A DNA stretch of 31,963 nucleotides from CAZESH01 sp964514665 (GTDB lineage: Bacteria > Bacillota > Bacilli > Paenibacillales > KCTC-25726). Positions 14,307-23,353 of the stretch are shown here, piece after piece. The first letter of the stretch is position 1, and each line of letters starts with the position of its first letter. Both the position numbers and the translations under genes were made by a program. Under the pieces are notes generated by a model, which searched no databases, had not been told where the DNA came from, and saw only the letters and a program-made list of their open reading frames with translations. The DNA lies in NCBI GenBank assembly GCA_964514665.1, contig CAZESH010000013.1, positions 1 through 31,963 of the forward strand, written 5' to 3'.

Positions 14307-15395
14307 TTAGATCTGTATTGTGCAGCCCAGCTCTTGCAATTCCAACACAGCCTTGTTCTTATCATCTTCCTCACGAAAAGTCAGGCGTAAAACCCCTGGT
14401 ACGTCCAAGCGGTTTTCAAGGATATGGATGTTGCTCAAATTGATTTTACGATTGCCCAATTGACTGGTGATCTTGCCGATAATTCCGGGCTCGTCGGGAA
14501 CATCCACATAGATGTCGTACTGAGACGTGATGATGCCTTTTCTGCGTTCGGGCAGCCTGCTGCGAAATTCACCCGCTCTGGCAAACGAATCGGCAATCCC
14601 CGCTCCGTCGTCCTCGATCAGCATAGTGGAAAATTTGTCGATTTCCGCATTCCAATCCTTGAGCAGCTCCAATACGACTGTTTTGTTATTCAGCAGAATA
14701 TCTCTCCAAATGACGGGATCACTGGAAGCGATCCGCGTAATATCATGAAAACCGCCTGCAGCCAGGTTTGCATACAGCTCATTGCCGGTGTTGTAACCCG
14801 CAATAAGATTGACAAGTGCAACCGCGATTACATGAGGCAGGTGACTGATGGCTCCCACAACGTCATCATGCGTTTTCGCATCCATCCGCACGATATGGGC
14901 TCTTGTATAAGACAGCAGTTCGCTTAAGCGATCATAAACCGTCTGCGGAGTTGCCTTGTCCGGTGTGAGCACATAAAACGCATTCTCAAAAAGCCGCGAG
15001 GTGGCAGCCTCGACACCCGACTTCTCTTTGCCGGCCATCGGATGGCCGCCTATAAAGTATGCATCCTCCCGCAAAGTCCGTTTAGCAGTTGCCGTTATCG
15101 ACTGTTTTGTACTCCCGACATCGGTAATAATACAGCCTTTTTTTAAATTCAGACCGTTTAATGCCTGCAAATAAGCTTCCAGCTTCCCTACCGGGACGCA
15201 CAGAAACAAAAAGTCGGCGTCTTTCGCCGCCTCTTCCATCGAGGTTGTCGCTTCATCCACTACATTCCGCTGCATATATTTCTCTATTGAAGCCGGATTC
15301 GGCGAATGACCGACGACCTGTATGCCCGGTGTATCCTTAAAGCACAACGCCAGCGATCCGCCGATCAACCCGACTCCAAATATGGCAATTTTCAT
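14307..15395 (-). CDS. tyrA: Prephenate dehydrogenase with C-terminal ACT domain
   Basis: Oxidative decarboxylation of prephenate to 4-hydroxyphenylpyruvate with NAD, in tyrosine synthesis. The nucleotide-binding loop is GVGLIGGS (7-14). The active-site region has GGHPMAGKEKSG (H118) and the later ISHLPHVIA. The last 70 or so residues (YDIYVDVPDEPGIIGKI...) are an ACT domain that usually mediates tyrosine feedback. It is 362 residues long. The ATG at 15395 is used because GAGG precedes it by 7 bases; a GTG 12 bases earlier falls within that site. Last gene of the trp-hisC-tyrA transcript, 23 bases after hisC. Confidence 0.96.
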   Translation of the reverse strand: MKIAIFGVGLIGGSLALCFKDTPGIQVVGHSPNPASIEKYMQRNVVDEATTSMEEAAKDADFLFLCVPVGKLEAYLQALNGLNLKKGCIITDVGSTKQSITATAKRTLREDAYFIGGHPMAGKEKSGVEAATSRLFENAFYVLTPDKATPQTVYDRLSELLSYTRAHIVRMDAKTHDDVVGAISHLPHVIAVALVNLIAGYNTGNELYANLAAGGFHDITRIASSDPVIWRDILLNNKTVVLELLKDWNAEIDKFSTMLIEDDGAGIADSFARAGEFRSRLPERRKGIITSQYDIYVDVPDEPGIIGKITSQLGNRKINLSNIHILENRLDVPGVLRLTFREEDDKNKAVLELQELGCTIQI

Positions 15396-15418
15396 TTTTT
15401 TCCTCACTTCATCTTTGT

Positions 15419-16528
15419 TTACGGACTTTCCACTTCTTTCACTTCTTCCAAAACAGCTTCCAGCGCCCGAATGAATCCGGCGTTATGATCTTCGTTTCCG
15501 ACTGTTACTCGCAGCCAAGTAGGAAAGCCCAGCTGATGCCCGCCTCTTACGATATAACCCCTTTTCAACAGAGCCTGAAAAACCTCGTTCGCAGCACGCT
15601 TCACATCGACCATCACAAAATTCCCGAATGCCGGGTAGAATTTAATCTGAAGACGGGTAAATTGCTGCTCGAAATAGCGCAAACCCTTGGAATTTTTATC
15701 CCTGCACGCTTTTACGAACGCCTGGTCTTTCACGGCAGCCAGTGCGGCAGCTTGCGCATAATGCGTGGTGTTGAAGGGCTCGCGAACTTGATTGATCGAG
15801 CGGATCAGCTCGGGGTCGCCGACGCCGTAACCGATACGCAGCGAAGCCAAGCCGTAAATTTTGGAAAATGTCCGCAGCAGCACGAGATTCTTATGCTGAC
15901 GAAGCAAGCTTAATGAATCCGGATAAGCGTCGGTCTCGATATATTCAATGTAAGCCTCATCCAGCACAACCATTACGTCCTCGGGAACGCGAGCCATAAA
16001 CTGCTGCACCTCATCATGCGTCACAATCGTTCCCGTCGGGTTGTTGGGATTGCAAAGCCAGATCACTTTCGTTCTGTCCGTAATCTTGTCTGCCATCGCA
16101 GACAAATCATGGGTGCCCTCCTTAAGCGGCACTTCAATGCAAACCGCGCCTTCAACCTCGGCATTGTGCTTGTATTGCGGAAAAGTGTGCGTAGCCATGA
16201 TCGTTTCGTCCCCTGGTGAAAGAAACGCTCTGCAGATCATCAGGATGACTTCATCGGAGCCGGCCCCGAAAATGATCTGATTCGGCTCCACATTCAGGAA
16301 ATCGGCGACCGCTGCAGTAAGCTCCATGGCTGCTCCGTCCGGATAAATGTGGGTTTGCTGCAATTGGCCTGTAATCGCCTGCTTGGCATTTTCCGAACAC
16401 CCGTAAGGATTTTCGTTGGAGGCAAGCTTGATTACTTCGGAAAGTCCAAGCTCTCTCTTTACATCTTCAATCGGTTTTCCCGGCTGATAAACGGGAAGAT
16501 GGACAATGCTCGCTTTCGGTTTGATCAT
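15419..16528 (-). CDS. hisC: Histidinol-phosphate / aromatic aminotransferase
   Basis: PLP-dependent aminotransferase. In Bacillus this enzyme serves both histidine synthesis and the last step of tyrosine and phenylalanine synthesis, which explains its place between trpA and tyrA. Visible features: SNENP (37-41), NPNNPTG (160-166), D190 and Y193 in the DEAYIEY strand, PLP lysine K223 in TFSKIYGLASLR, and R231. It is 369 residues long. The ATG at 16528 follows GAGGTG by 9 bases; the open frame continuing upstream overlaps trpA in another frame and is not family-like. It is 22 bases after trpA. Confidence 0.95.
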   Translation of the reverse strand: MIKPKASIVHLPVYQPGKPIEDVKRELGLSEVIKLASNENPYGCSENAKQAITGQLQQTHIYPDGAAMELTAAVADFLNVEPNQIIFGAGSDEVILMICRAFLSPGDETIMATHTFPQYKHNAEVEGAVCIEVPLKEGTHDLSAMADKITDRTKVIWLCNPNNPTGTIVTHDEVQQFMARVPEDVMVVLDEAYIEYIETDAYPDSLSLLRQHKNLVLLRTFSKIYGLASLRIGYGVGDPELIRSINQVREPFNTTHYAQAAALAAVKDQAFVKACRDKNSKGLRYFEQQFTRLQIKFYPAFGNFVMVDVKRAANEVFQALLKRGYIVRGGHQLGFPTWLRVTVGNEDHNAGFIRALEAVLEEVKEVESP

Positions 16529-16550
16529 GGGTACTTTCACCTCAATATAA

Positions 16551-17366
16551 TCAGGATTTGATTTGCTCGCCAAAACGGCGGATTTGCGCCAGTCCCTCTG
16601 CTCTTTTGTCGGCTGATGCCAGCAGCGGCAATGCCTCTTCAATCGTTTTGACGACAGCGCTGCCGATGATAACCCCGTCGCAAACGGAAGAAAATTTGCG
16701 AAACTGCTCGCGGTTGGATATGCCGAAGCCGATGGCAATCGGCAGATTCGTGCTGGCTTTGACCACCTGCAGGAAATCGTCGATGCCTTCGTGAAATTCG
16801 GATCGCAAGCCGGTTACGCCCAAGGAAGATACGCAGTATACGAAGCCCGAGGCTTTGGCGGATATTTCACGGATGCGGTCGTTCGAAGTGGGTGCGACCA
16901 ATGGTATTAAATGAATGCCGTTTTCTTCCGCCAGCTTCCGGACTTCCCCGTCCTCCTCCATCGGCAGATCGGGAATGATCAAACCGCTGATGTCGTTTTC
17001 CTTCAGCAGGCTGAAAACACGTTCAAGGCCGAGCTGCAGAAAAGGGTTATAATAAGTAAACAGTATAAAGGGAAGCTTCACTCCGCTTTTTCTTGCCGCT
17101 GCTGCAGCTTGGATGCAATCCAAAATGGTAATTTTGTTCTTTAATGCGCGGCCGGATGCCCGCTGAATGACGGGACCGTCGGCCAACGGATCGGAGTAGG
17201 GAACGCCGAGTTCGATCATGTCCGCTCCCGCCGCCTCCAGCTCCTTGATAATCTCAAGCGATGTATCCAGATCGGGATCGCCGATTGTCAGGAAGGGAAT
17301 GAATGCCGTCTCCCCCCGCGCTTTCAGCCGGGCAAATGTCGCGTCTATCGAATTGGCAGCACTCAT
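16551..17366 (-). CDS. trpA: Tryptophan synthase alpha subunit
   Basis: Cleaves indole-3-glycerol phosphate to indole, which passes to TrpB. A TIM barrel of 271 residues. The catalytic residues are E52 in MIELGVPYSDP and D63 in LADGP, equal to E. coli E49 and D60. The phosphate-binding loops are visible near GVTGLRS and IGFGIS. The start overlaps the trpB stop by 4 bases (ATGA) with GGAGG upstream, so the alpha and beta subunits are translationally coupled. Confidence 0.98.
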   Translation of the reverse strand: MSAANSIDATFARLKARGETAFIPFLTIGDPDLDTSLEIIKELEAAGADMIELGVPYSDPLADGPVIQRASGRALKNKITILDCIQAAAAARKSGVKLPFILFTYYNPFLQLGLERVFSLLKENDISGLIIPDLPMEEDGEVRKLAEENGIHLIPLVAPTSNDRIREISAKASGFVYCVSSLGVTGLRSEFHEGIDDFLQVVKASTNLPIAIGFGISNREQFRKFSSVCDGVIIGSAVVKTIEEALPLLASADKRAEGLAQIRRFGEQIKS

Positions 17367-18565
17367 TGTCCAACACCTCCGGATCCCATATATTTCATGA
17401 TCGATTCCACGTCCTTGTCGCCGCGGCCGGACAAATTGACCATAATGACTTTGTCGGGCGCCATTGAACCGGCGATTTTCATCGTATGGGCAATCGCATG
17501 CGCACTTTCCAATGCCGGTATGATCCCTTCAGTGCGGCTTAATTCCCGCAAAGCATCAAGCGCTTCCTGATCCGTAACCGGAACATACTCCGCTCTCTGT
17601 GTATCTTTTAAATAGGCATGTTCCGGGCCAATCCCCGGATAATCCAGTCCTGCAGAAATCGAATGCGCCTCCTGCACCTGCCCGTATTCATCCTGCAGCA
17701 AATAACTCATCGAGCCTTGAAAAACGCCGGGCTTGCCCTTGGTCAGCGAGGCTGCATGAAACTCCGTATCAACGCCTTTTCCGGCTGCTTCGACTCCGAT
17801 CAAGCGCACCTCTTTATCCGCTATAAACGGATAAAAAATGCCCATCGCATTGCTTCCTCCGCCCACGCAGGCGATTACAGCATCCGGCAGCTTGCCTTCG
17901 ACCTCCATGATTTGCCTGCGCGACTCGTCGCCGATAATCCGTTGGAAATCCCTGACCATCATTGGATATGGATGCGGGCCGACAACCGAACCGAGAATAT
18001 AAAACGTATCGTCCACATGACTGACCCAGTAGCGCAAGGCCTCGTTCCCGGCATCCTTCAGCGTGCGCGAACCGGACAGGACAGGTACGACCTCCGCTCC
18101 AAGCAAGTTCATCCGGAATACGTTCAATTTTTGCCGGATCGTGTCCTCTTCGCCCATGAATACCTTGCATTCCATGCCGAGCAAAGCGGCCACCGTAGCC
18201 GTAGCCACGCCATGCTGACCTGCACCGGTTTCGGCAATCACCTTGCGTTTGCCCATGCGCTTTGCCAGCACGGCTTGGCCGATCGTGTTGTTGATTTTGT
18301 GTGCGCCTGTATGGTTCAAATCCTCGCGCTTCAAGTAAACTTTTGCCCCGCCCAGTTTTTTCGTAAGTCTTTCTGCATAATAGAGCGGCGTCGGACGGCC
18401 TGAATACTGCTTGAGCAAATAGTTGACTTCATTTATAAAAGACTCGTCCCTGGCATATTGCTCGTAAGCCTGCTCCAGTTCAATCAACGCATTCATCAGC
18501 GTTTCAGGTACATAACGGCCTCCGAATGCACCGAAACGACCCTGTTTATCGGGAACGCTAGCCAT
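17363..18565 (-). CDS. trpB: Tryptophan synthase beta subunit
   Basis: PLP enzyme that joins indole and serine to make tryptophan, in a complex with TrpA. The PLP lysine is K90 in NHTGAHKINN, and the phosphate-binding glycine cluster is CVGGGSNAMG. It is 400 residues long, the TrpB1 type that partners TrpA. The start overlaps trpF by 8 bases, with GAGAGGG upstream. The C-terminal SGRGDKD segment is the usual family ending. Confidence 0.98.
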   Translation of the reverse strand: MASVPDKQGRFGAFGGRYVPETLMNALIELEQAYEQYARDESFINEVNYLLKQYSGRPTPLYYAERLTKKLGGAKVYLKREDLNHTGAHKINNTIGQAVLAKRMGKRKVIAETGAGQHGVATATVAALLGMECKVFMGEEDTIRQKLNVFRMNLLGAEVVPVLSGSRTLKDAGNEALRYWVSHVDDTFYILGSVVGPHPYPMMVRDFQRIIGDESRRQIMEVEGKLPDAVIACVGGGSNAMGIFYPFIADKEVRLIGVEAAGKGVDTEFHAASLTKGKPGVFQGSMSYLLQDEYGQVQEAHSISAGLDYPGIGPEHAYLKDTQRAEYVPVTDQEALDALRELSRTEGIIPALESAHAIAHTMKIAGSMAPDKVIMVNLSGRGDKDVESIMKYMGSGGVGQ

Positions 18566-19226
18566 GACTTCTCACCCTCTCAACGAAGCTTTTTATCTTC
18601 TCTATATCTTTTTCCCCATCGGTCTCGACGCCGCTTGACACATCGACACCGTCGGGACCGTATGTCTCAATCAGCTCCCCGACGTTATCGGCATCAAGCC
18701 CTCCCGCGACGATCAGGGGAACTTTCATATTCCGTGCTGCTGCAAGATAATCGGGAATGGCATCCCAGGAAAAGGTTTTTCCGGAGCCTCCGCCGACCAA
18801 GGGGTCGAACGTATCGAGCAATATGCCGTCGATTACGTTCGCATACGAAAGAAGCTGACGATCGACAGCTCCGCCGCCGCTTTCGGGTTTCACGGAAAAC
18901 ACCTTGAATACTTTTACCCGCAGACTTTCCTTCGCCCATTTGCAAAGTTCCGGAGATTCCTCTCCGTGAAGCTGCACTACATCCAGTTTGGCAGTGCGGA
19001 CGGTATGCTCAAGCGTTTCCTTATCGGGGTCGACAAAGACGCCGACCGCCTGCGGCCGAACTTCAAAGCCGTCCAGCACCTCTGCCATTTCTCCCGCCGC
19101 TTCCGGAGTCACCTGTCTTTTACTGCGGGCAAAAACAAAACCGATATAGTCCACCGGTAATTTTATCATTGATTCTATCATTCCAACCGAGCGGAGTCCA
19201 CAGATTTTTACTGCTGTACGCGTCAT
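18558..19226 (-). CDS. trpF: Phosphoribosylanthranilate isomerase
   Basis: Amadori rearrangement of phosphoribosylanthranilate to CdRP. A single-domain TIM barrel of 222 residues with the catalytic cysteine C9 in VKICGLR and the catalytic aspartate in LLDTFDP. It is separate from trpC, as in Bacillus, not fused as in E. coli. It overlaps trpC by 4 bases and trpB by 8. The ribosome binding site (AAGGAG) is 11 bases from the ATG, slightly long, so translation probably depends on coupling to trpC. Confidence 0.97.
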   Translation of the reverse strand: MTRTAVKICGLRSVGMIESMIKLPVDYIGFVFARSKRQVTPEAAGEMAEVLDGFEVRPQAVGVFVDPDKETLEHTVRTAKLDVVQLHGEESPELCKWAKESLRVKVFKVFSVKPESGGGAVDRQLLSYANVIDGILLDTFDPLVGGGSGKTFSWDAIPDYLAAARNMKVPLIVAGGLDADNVGELIETYGPDGVDVSSGVETDGEKDIEKIKSFVERVRSHG

Positions 19227-20032
19227 CCCGATGGGTTCTCCTTCCCGGAGACAGGTCCCATCAATTCATGCACCGCGCGGAAGATGTCGGGCTGCCTCAT
19301 GAAATGTTCCCCGACCAGCACAGCCCCGGCTCCGACCGTTTGCAAATAGCGGATTTGCTGCGCGTCCGATATCCCGCTCTCGCTGACAACAGTTTTCGTT
19401 TTGGGAATGAGCGAAATCAACGCTTCGGTAGTGTGTAAATCGGTTGCAAATGTGCGTAAATCGCGATTGTTGATGCCGATTAATTCGGCATCGAGCTCGC
19501 ATGCGCGTTCCGTTTCGCTGCGGTCGTGGACTTCCACAAGCGCATCCATGCCCAAATCGCGGGCGGCTGCGCTAAATTCCTTCAACTGCGCATCGCTCAG
19601 GATGGCGGCAATCAGCAGTACCGCATCTGCACCGATCATTCTGGCCTCATAAATCTGGGCGAGGTCGATCGTGAAATCCTTTCGCAGAATCGGGGCTTCT
19701 ACAGCCTCCCGGACGTCCTGCAAATACTGCACGGAGCCTTGAAAATACGATTCGTCTGTAAGCACGGAGAGACAATCGGCCTCCGCTTCGATATAAGCGC
19801 GGGCAATCTCGACGGGATGAAAGTCGGCACGGATCAGTCCCTTCGAGGGAGAGGCTTTTTTCACTTCCGCGATTAGTCCCATGCCGCGTTTTTTGCCGTT
19901 TGAAAGCGCCTTGGCAAATCCGCGGCAGGGAGCCATCCGCGCTATTGTCCGCTCAGCCTCGGAAAATGAAAAATGCTGCTTCAGCCGATCGACCTCCTGC
20001 TGTTTGGTGGCCACAATGCGATCAAGAAACAT
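19223..20032 (-). CDS. trpC: Indole-3-glycerol phosphate synthase
   Basis: Ring closure of CdRP to indole-3-glycerol phosphate. TIM barrel of 269 residues with the signature IAEVKKASPSKG (E56, K58) and the catalytic lysine in ILRKDF. The later E and N residues are present in LVEVHD and GINNRDL. It overlaps trpD by 11 bases at its start and trpF by 4 at its end. The ATG at 20032 lies inside the end of trpD. Confidence 0.97.
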   Translation of the reverse strand: MFLDRIVATKQQEVDRLKQHFSFSEAERTIARMAPCRGFAKALSNGKKRGMGLIAEVKKASPSKGLIRADFHPVEIARAYIEAEADCLSVLTDESYFQGSVQYLQDVREAVEAPILRKDFTIDLAQIYEARMIGADAVLLIAAILSDAQLKEFSAAARDLGMDALVEVHDRSETERACELDAELIGINNRDLRTFATDLHTTEALISLIPKTKTVVSESGISDAQQIRYLQTVGAGAVLVGEHFMRQPDIFRAVHELMGPVSGKENPSG

Positions 20033-21062
20033 GCGCGATCTCTCCTGTAAATTTAATCAAATGCTCCAGCTTGGCCAGCGCTTTTCCGGAATCGATGATG
20101 CTTTCCGCCAGAACGGCGCCTTCCCGCAGCGTCCTGCATTTATCCCCCAAATATAAGCCGGCTGCAGTATTGGCCACCACGATATCGCGATAGGCGCCTT
20201 TCGCGCCGCCGAAAATATCGCGGATGATCTGTGCATTCGCATCCGCGTTCCCGCCCATCACCTCGCTGATTGGATAGGTTCGCAAGCCTAAATCCTCCGG
20301 AACAATGTCAAATGTGCGAATTTTCCCGTCCTTTAATTCAGTGATTTGCGTGGGCGCGGATATGCTGATTTCATCAAGACCGTCATGGCTGGCCACGACA
20401 TACGCTTTTTTGATCTTCAGCTCATTTAACACCTCGGCGATAATTTCCGTTTTGGTGCGGTCGAAAACGCCGAGCAGCTGGCGGTCCGCCCCCGCCGGAT
20501 TGGTGAGCGGTCCGAGCACATTGAATACCGTACGCACGCCAAGCTCCCGGCGCGGACCGGCGGCATGCTTCAACGATTGATGGTAAAGCTGCGCAAACAT
20601 GAAGGTGATGCCCACTTGATCCAGGCAATGCGCCGCCTGTTCATTAGTCAAATTGATATTGACCCCGAGCGCTTCCAATACGTCCGCACTCCCGCTTTTA
20701 CTCGACATCGCCCGATTTCCGTGCTTGGCTACGCGTATGCCCCCGGCTGCAGCCACAATCGCGGTAGCCGTGGAAATATTGAACGTGCCTGCGCCGTCGC
20801 CGCCTGTACCGCATGTGTCAAGCAAGCATTCGTTGACGGTTTCCACGCGGTGCGATTTGCTTCGCATCGCTTCTGCAAGACCGCTGATTTCATCGATCGT
20901 CTCGACCTTCATCATCAAGGCGGTGGCAATGCAGCCGATTTGCGCGGGCGTTGCCTTGCCTTCCATCATATCGAGCATGACATCCCGCGCTTGATCCTTC
21001 GTCAGGCTTTGAAATTTGACCAGTTTGGCGATCGCCTCTTGAATGGTGATGCGATTTCCCAT
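20022..21062 (-). CDS. trpD: Anthranilate phosphoribosyltransferase
   Basis: Transfers phosphoribose from PRPP to anthranilate. It is 346 residues long, with the glycine-rich PRPP loop CGTGGDG (84-90), the NISTAT segment and the conserved HGNRAMSS loop. It is stand-alone, not fused to TrpG. The ATG at 21062 is chosen because GGGAGGGG lies 5 bases upstream; a TTG 15 bases earlier overlaps that site. It is 40 bases after trpE. No trpG is in the window; in B. subtilis the glutaminase subunit comes from the folate operon, and the same is likely here. Confidence 0.97.
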   Translation of the reverse strand: MGNRITIQEAIAKLVKFQSLTKDQARDVMLDMMEGKATPAQIGCIATALMMKVETIDEISGLAEAMRSKSHRVETVNECLLDTCGTGGDGAGTFNISTATAIVAAAGGIRVAKHGNRAMSSKSGSADVLEALGVNINLTNEQAAHCLDQVGITFMFAQLYHQSLKHAAGPRRELGVRTVFNVLGPLTNPAGADRQLLGVFDRTKTEIIAEVLNELKIKKAYVVASHDGLDEISISAPTQITELKDGKIRTFDIVPEDLGLRTYPISEVMGGNADANAQIIRDIFGGAKGAYRDIVVANTAAGLYLGDKCRTLREGAVLAESIIDSGKALAKLEHLIKFTGEIAHVS

Positions 21063-21102
21063 ATTGTCCCCTCCCAAGTTATGGATAAATGTTTGTATTC
21101 AT

Positions 21103-22662
21103 TTACTGCTTTAATGTCATGAAATAATCCTGATTGATCGGCGACTGCGGCTGCTTTCTGCCGGTCAGGAAGATCGCCTCCGCCATGCGGATCGACTTCA
21201 GCATCGCTTTTGCCTTGTTTACGGTTTCCTGATATTCCTTTTCCGGATCGGAATCGAACACGATTCCCGCCCCTGCCTGCACATAGGCTTTGCCTTTCTT
21301 GAAAATGATCGTGCGGATGGTAATGCAGGTGTCCATATTGCCGGAAAATCCGAGGTAACCGATCGCTCCCGCATAGGCTCCCCGCGCCTCGTTCTCCATC
21401 TCGGAGATGATCTCCATTGCTCTTAGCTTGGGGGCGCCGGAAACGGTTCCTGCCGGCAGGCAAGAAATAAAAGCGTCGAAAAAGTCTTTATCCTTTCGGA
21501 GCATCCCCGAAACATTGGAAACAATATGCATGACGTGGGAATATCTTTCGATTTGCATATAGGAGTCGCATTTGACGGTGCCGAATTCCGCCACTCTGCC
21601 AATATCGTTTCGGCCCAAATCAACCAGCATCAAATGTTCGGCGCGCTCCTTCTCGTCCGCCAGCAAATCCTGTTCCAGCGCCAAGTCCTCATCCGCCGTT
21701 TCGCCCCGCGGCCGCGTGCCGGCAATCGGCCGGGTTTCCACCTTGCTGCCGTTGACTTTCACCAGCGGTTCCGGCGAGGTGCCGACAATCGTTTCCTCGT
21801 CCATTTTGAGAATGTACATATAGGGCGACGGATTCATGATTCTGAGCACCCTGTATACCTCCAGCGGAGAAACTTCGGTTTCAATATCAAAGCGCTGCGA
21901 TAATACCACCTGAAAAATGTCGCCTGCGCGAATATAGGCTTTGGCTTTATCGACATTGTCCATATATTCCTGCTTGCTCAGATTGGAGTGAATCTCTCCC
22001 AGCTCCACGTCCTCCGGAATCGACAGCTTGGCTGCCGGTATGTGATGAGCTGCGGGCTTGCCCAGCCGCTCGATCATTTCATCGATCCGGCAAAGGGTTT
22101 TTTCGTATTCATCGGCAATCTCCTGATCGCTCGCAAAAGGCTTGATGTGAACATTGGCGACCACTTTGATCTGCTGCTTCAAATGATCGAAAACGATCAC
22201 CTGGTCGCAGAACATGAACTGGATGTCGTCCATTTCCAGATCATCGACGCGGTGTGCCGGCAGCTTCTCGTAATACTGCAGCAGATCGTATCCGAAAAAT
22301 CCGATCGCGCCGCCCGTAAATGGAGGAAGCTCCTGCAGCGACGGACTGGAATAAGTCCTCAAGTAGGCTTTTAACGTTTCGATCGGACGCTCATGCACGA
22401 TTTGCTTTTTACCTTCGGCTTCGATTTCCATCCGGCCTTTTTTTCCTCTTACAATCATGAACGGATTTGTACCGATGAAGGAATACCGCGCCCATTTGGC
22501 GCCCCCCTCCACACTTTCCAGCAAAAATGCGTGCTGCTCCGCGAAAAACTGTTGAAACACGCGAATCGGCGTTTCCGTGTCGGCCATGAGCGGCCGCATC
22601 AGCGGGATCAAATTATGCGTTTTCGCCAAGCGAATGACTTCCTGCAATTCCGTATTAACCAT
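21103..22662 (-). CDS. trpE: Anthranilate synthase component I
   Basis: Converts chorismate to anthranilate, the first committed step to tryptophan. It is 519 residues long. The tryptophan feedback element LLES is at 47-50. The C-terminal chorismate-binding domain has GTSPEPLVKV, RPIAGTRPRG, the DLGRNDIGRV block and LPAGTVSGAPK. The ATG at 22662 has AAGGGAG upstream; an earlier in-frame extension to 22701 overlaps the attenuator. First gene of the trp transcript, controlled by the leader at 22704-22893. Confidence 0.98.
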   Translation of the reverse strand: MVNTELQEVIRLAKTHNLIPLMRPLMADTETPIRVFQQFFAEQHAFLLESVEGGAKWARYSFIGTNPFMIVRGKKGRMEIEAEGKKQIVHERPIETLKAYLRTYSSPSLQELPPFTGGAIGFFGYDLLQYYEKLPAHRVDDLEMDDIQFMFCDQVIVFDHLKQQIKVVANVHIKPFASDQEIADEYEKTLCRIDEMIERLGKPAAHHIPAAKLSIPEDVELGEIHSNLSKQEYMDNVDKAKAYIRAGDIFQVVLSQRFDIETEVSPLEVYRVLRIMNPSPYMYILKMDEETIVGTSPEPLVKVNGSKVETRPIAGTRPRGETADEDLALEQDLLADEKERAEHLMLVDLGRNDIGRVAEFGTVKCDSYMQIERYSHVMHIVSNVSGMLRKDKDFFDAFISCLPAGTVSGAPKLRAMEIISEMENEARGAYAGAIGYLGFSGNMDTCITIRTIIFKKGKAYVQAGAGIVFDSDPEKEYQETVNKAKAMLKSIRMAEAIFLTGRKQPQSPINQDYFMTLKQ

Positions 22663-22703
22663 TAGCTTCACTCCCTTATTCGTAAGATGCGTTAAAATCA
22701 ATT

Positions 22704-22729
22704 AAAAAAACCTCTACGCAAAGTAGAGG
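22704..22729 (-). terminator. trp leader attenuator
   Basis: CCTCTAC (22711-22717) and GTAGAGG (22723-22729) form a 7-bp stem with a 5-base loop, followed on the minus strand by seven T (22710-22704). It lies about 40 bases before trpE. The GCCTCT of its 5' arm can pair instead with AGAGGC at 22811-22806. Confidence 0.88.
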
Positions 22730-22807
22730 CCGGTTGGTTTAAACGATATAGGATGAAACAAATCAAAAACTAAAGCCTGGTCCTCCGGCAGCAATGCCGT
22801 GCCATGC

Positions 22808-22861
22808 CTCTTCACTCGTCTCATCTCATACTCATTCAAACTCTGCTCAACTCTGCTGCTA
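22808..22861 (-). promoter_or_regulatory. TRAP binding site in the trp leader
   Basis: The leader RNA carries eight exact GAG triplets (starting at 22853, 22848, 22843, 22833, 22827, 22822, 22817 and 22810 on the minus strand) and two or three degenerate ones (CAG at 22858, GAA/UGA at 22837-22838), mostly 5 or 6 bases apart. TRAP binds 11 (G/U)AG repeats with 2-3-base spacers. The last triplet overlaps the antiterminator arm. Confidence 0.85.
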
Positions 22862-22863
22862 CT

Positions 22864-22893
22864 ACTATACACCAGACGCACAACAAACGTCAA
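22864..22893 (-). promoter_or_regulatory. trp promoter
   Basis: Minus-strand TTGACG (22893-22888), an 18-base spacer and TATAGT (22869-22864). Transcription would start near 22857, right at the first triplet of the TRAP site. Confidence 0.82.
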
Positions 22894-22972
22894 CCGACAG
22901 CGGCCTGAGTCCGGGGACACAAATTCCGCAAAGCCCGGTGCTTTTCGCTCCGGACGACCAGACGGGAGCAGA

Positions 22973-23350
22973 TCAGCAATCCGGTGTAGCGGCAAGATCC
23001 GGCCGAAGCGCCTTGGCTTCGTTTAAATAAATATGAATGATTTCATCCTGACGTTTCTCCGTATTGACCATGACCATCAGCCGGATGCATCTGGGCAGGC
23101 TGTTTTTCACCGGTATTTCCACCGAACACATGAGCGGCACCAACTCCCAGCCAGGCATCTGACGAATCGCTCTGGCCGGAAAGGTAGCGGTCAGTTCCTG
23201 TGTAACCGTCACAAATACGCTTCCGATATCCTCCGGCGATATTTCGTTTGCGCGAACGATTTCATCCAGCAGAAGCGTCGTTTCGCGAAGGATTTCTTCA
23301 GTTTCATTATGCTGCACTGTGGTTGCGCCGCGAATTCCCCGTACGAACAT
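22973..23350 (-). CDS. aroH: Monofunctional chorismate mutase, AroH class
   Basis: Converts chorismate to prephenate for tyrosine and phenylalanine. A 125-residue AroH-fold protein (trimeric beta-alpha barrel in B. subtilis). The active-site residues match the B. subtilis enzyme by number: R7 in RGIRGATT, C75, E78 in CSVEIP, R90 in PRCIR and Y108. AAGGAGG precedes the start, and the gene begins 3 bases after the aroB stop. Its product feeds tyrA and hisC in the same cluster. Confidence 0.96.
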   Translation of the reverse strand: MFVRGIRGATTVQHNETEEILRETTLLLDEIVRANEISPEDIGSVFVTVTQELTATFPARAIRQMPGWELVPLMCSVEIPVKNSLPRCIRLMVMVNTEKRQDEIIHIYLNEAKALRPDLAATPDC

Positions 23351-23353
23351 GTT

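Larger units (their letters stand above)
22663..22972 (-). promoter_or_regulatory. trp operon control region
   Basis: A 310-base gap between aroH and trpE. Reading toward trpE it holds a sigma-A promoter, an array of GAG-like triplets, a possible antiterminator arm, an intrinsic terminator and the trpE ribosome binding site. The region between aroH and the promoter (22894-22972) shows no clear terminator, so readthrough from aroC-aroB-aroH is possible, as in the B. subtilis supraoperon. Confidence 0.88.

Noticed and set aside
17618..18403. 261-codon plus-strand frame opposite trpB
   Set aside because: Antisense shadow of a clearly coding trpB; composition rich in His, Arg and Cys is not protein-like.
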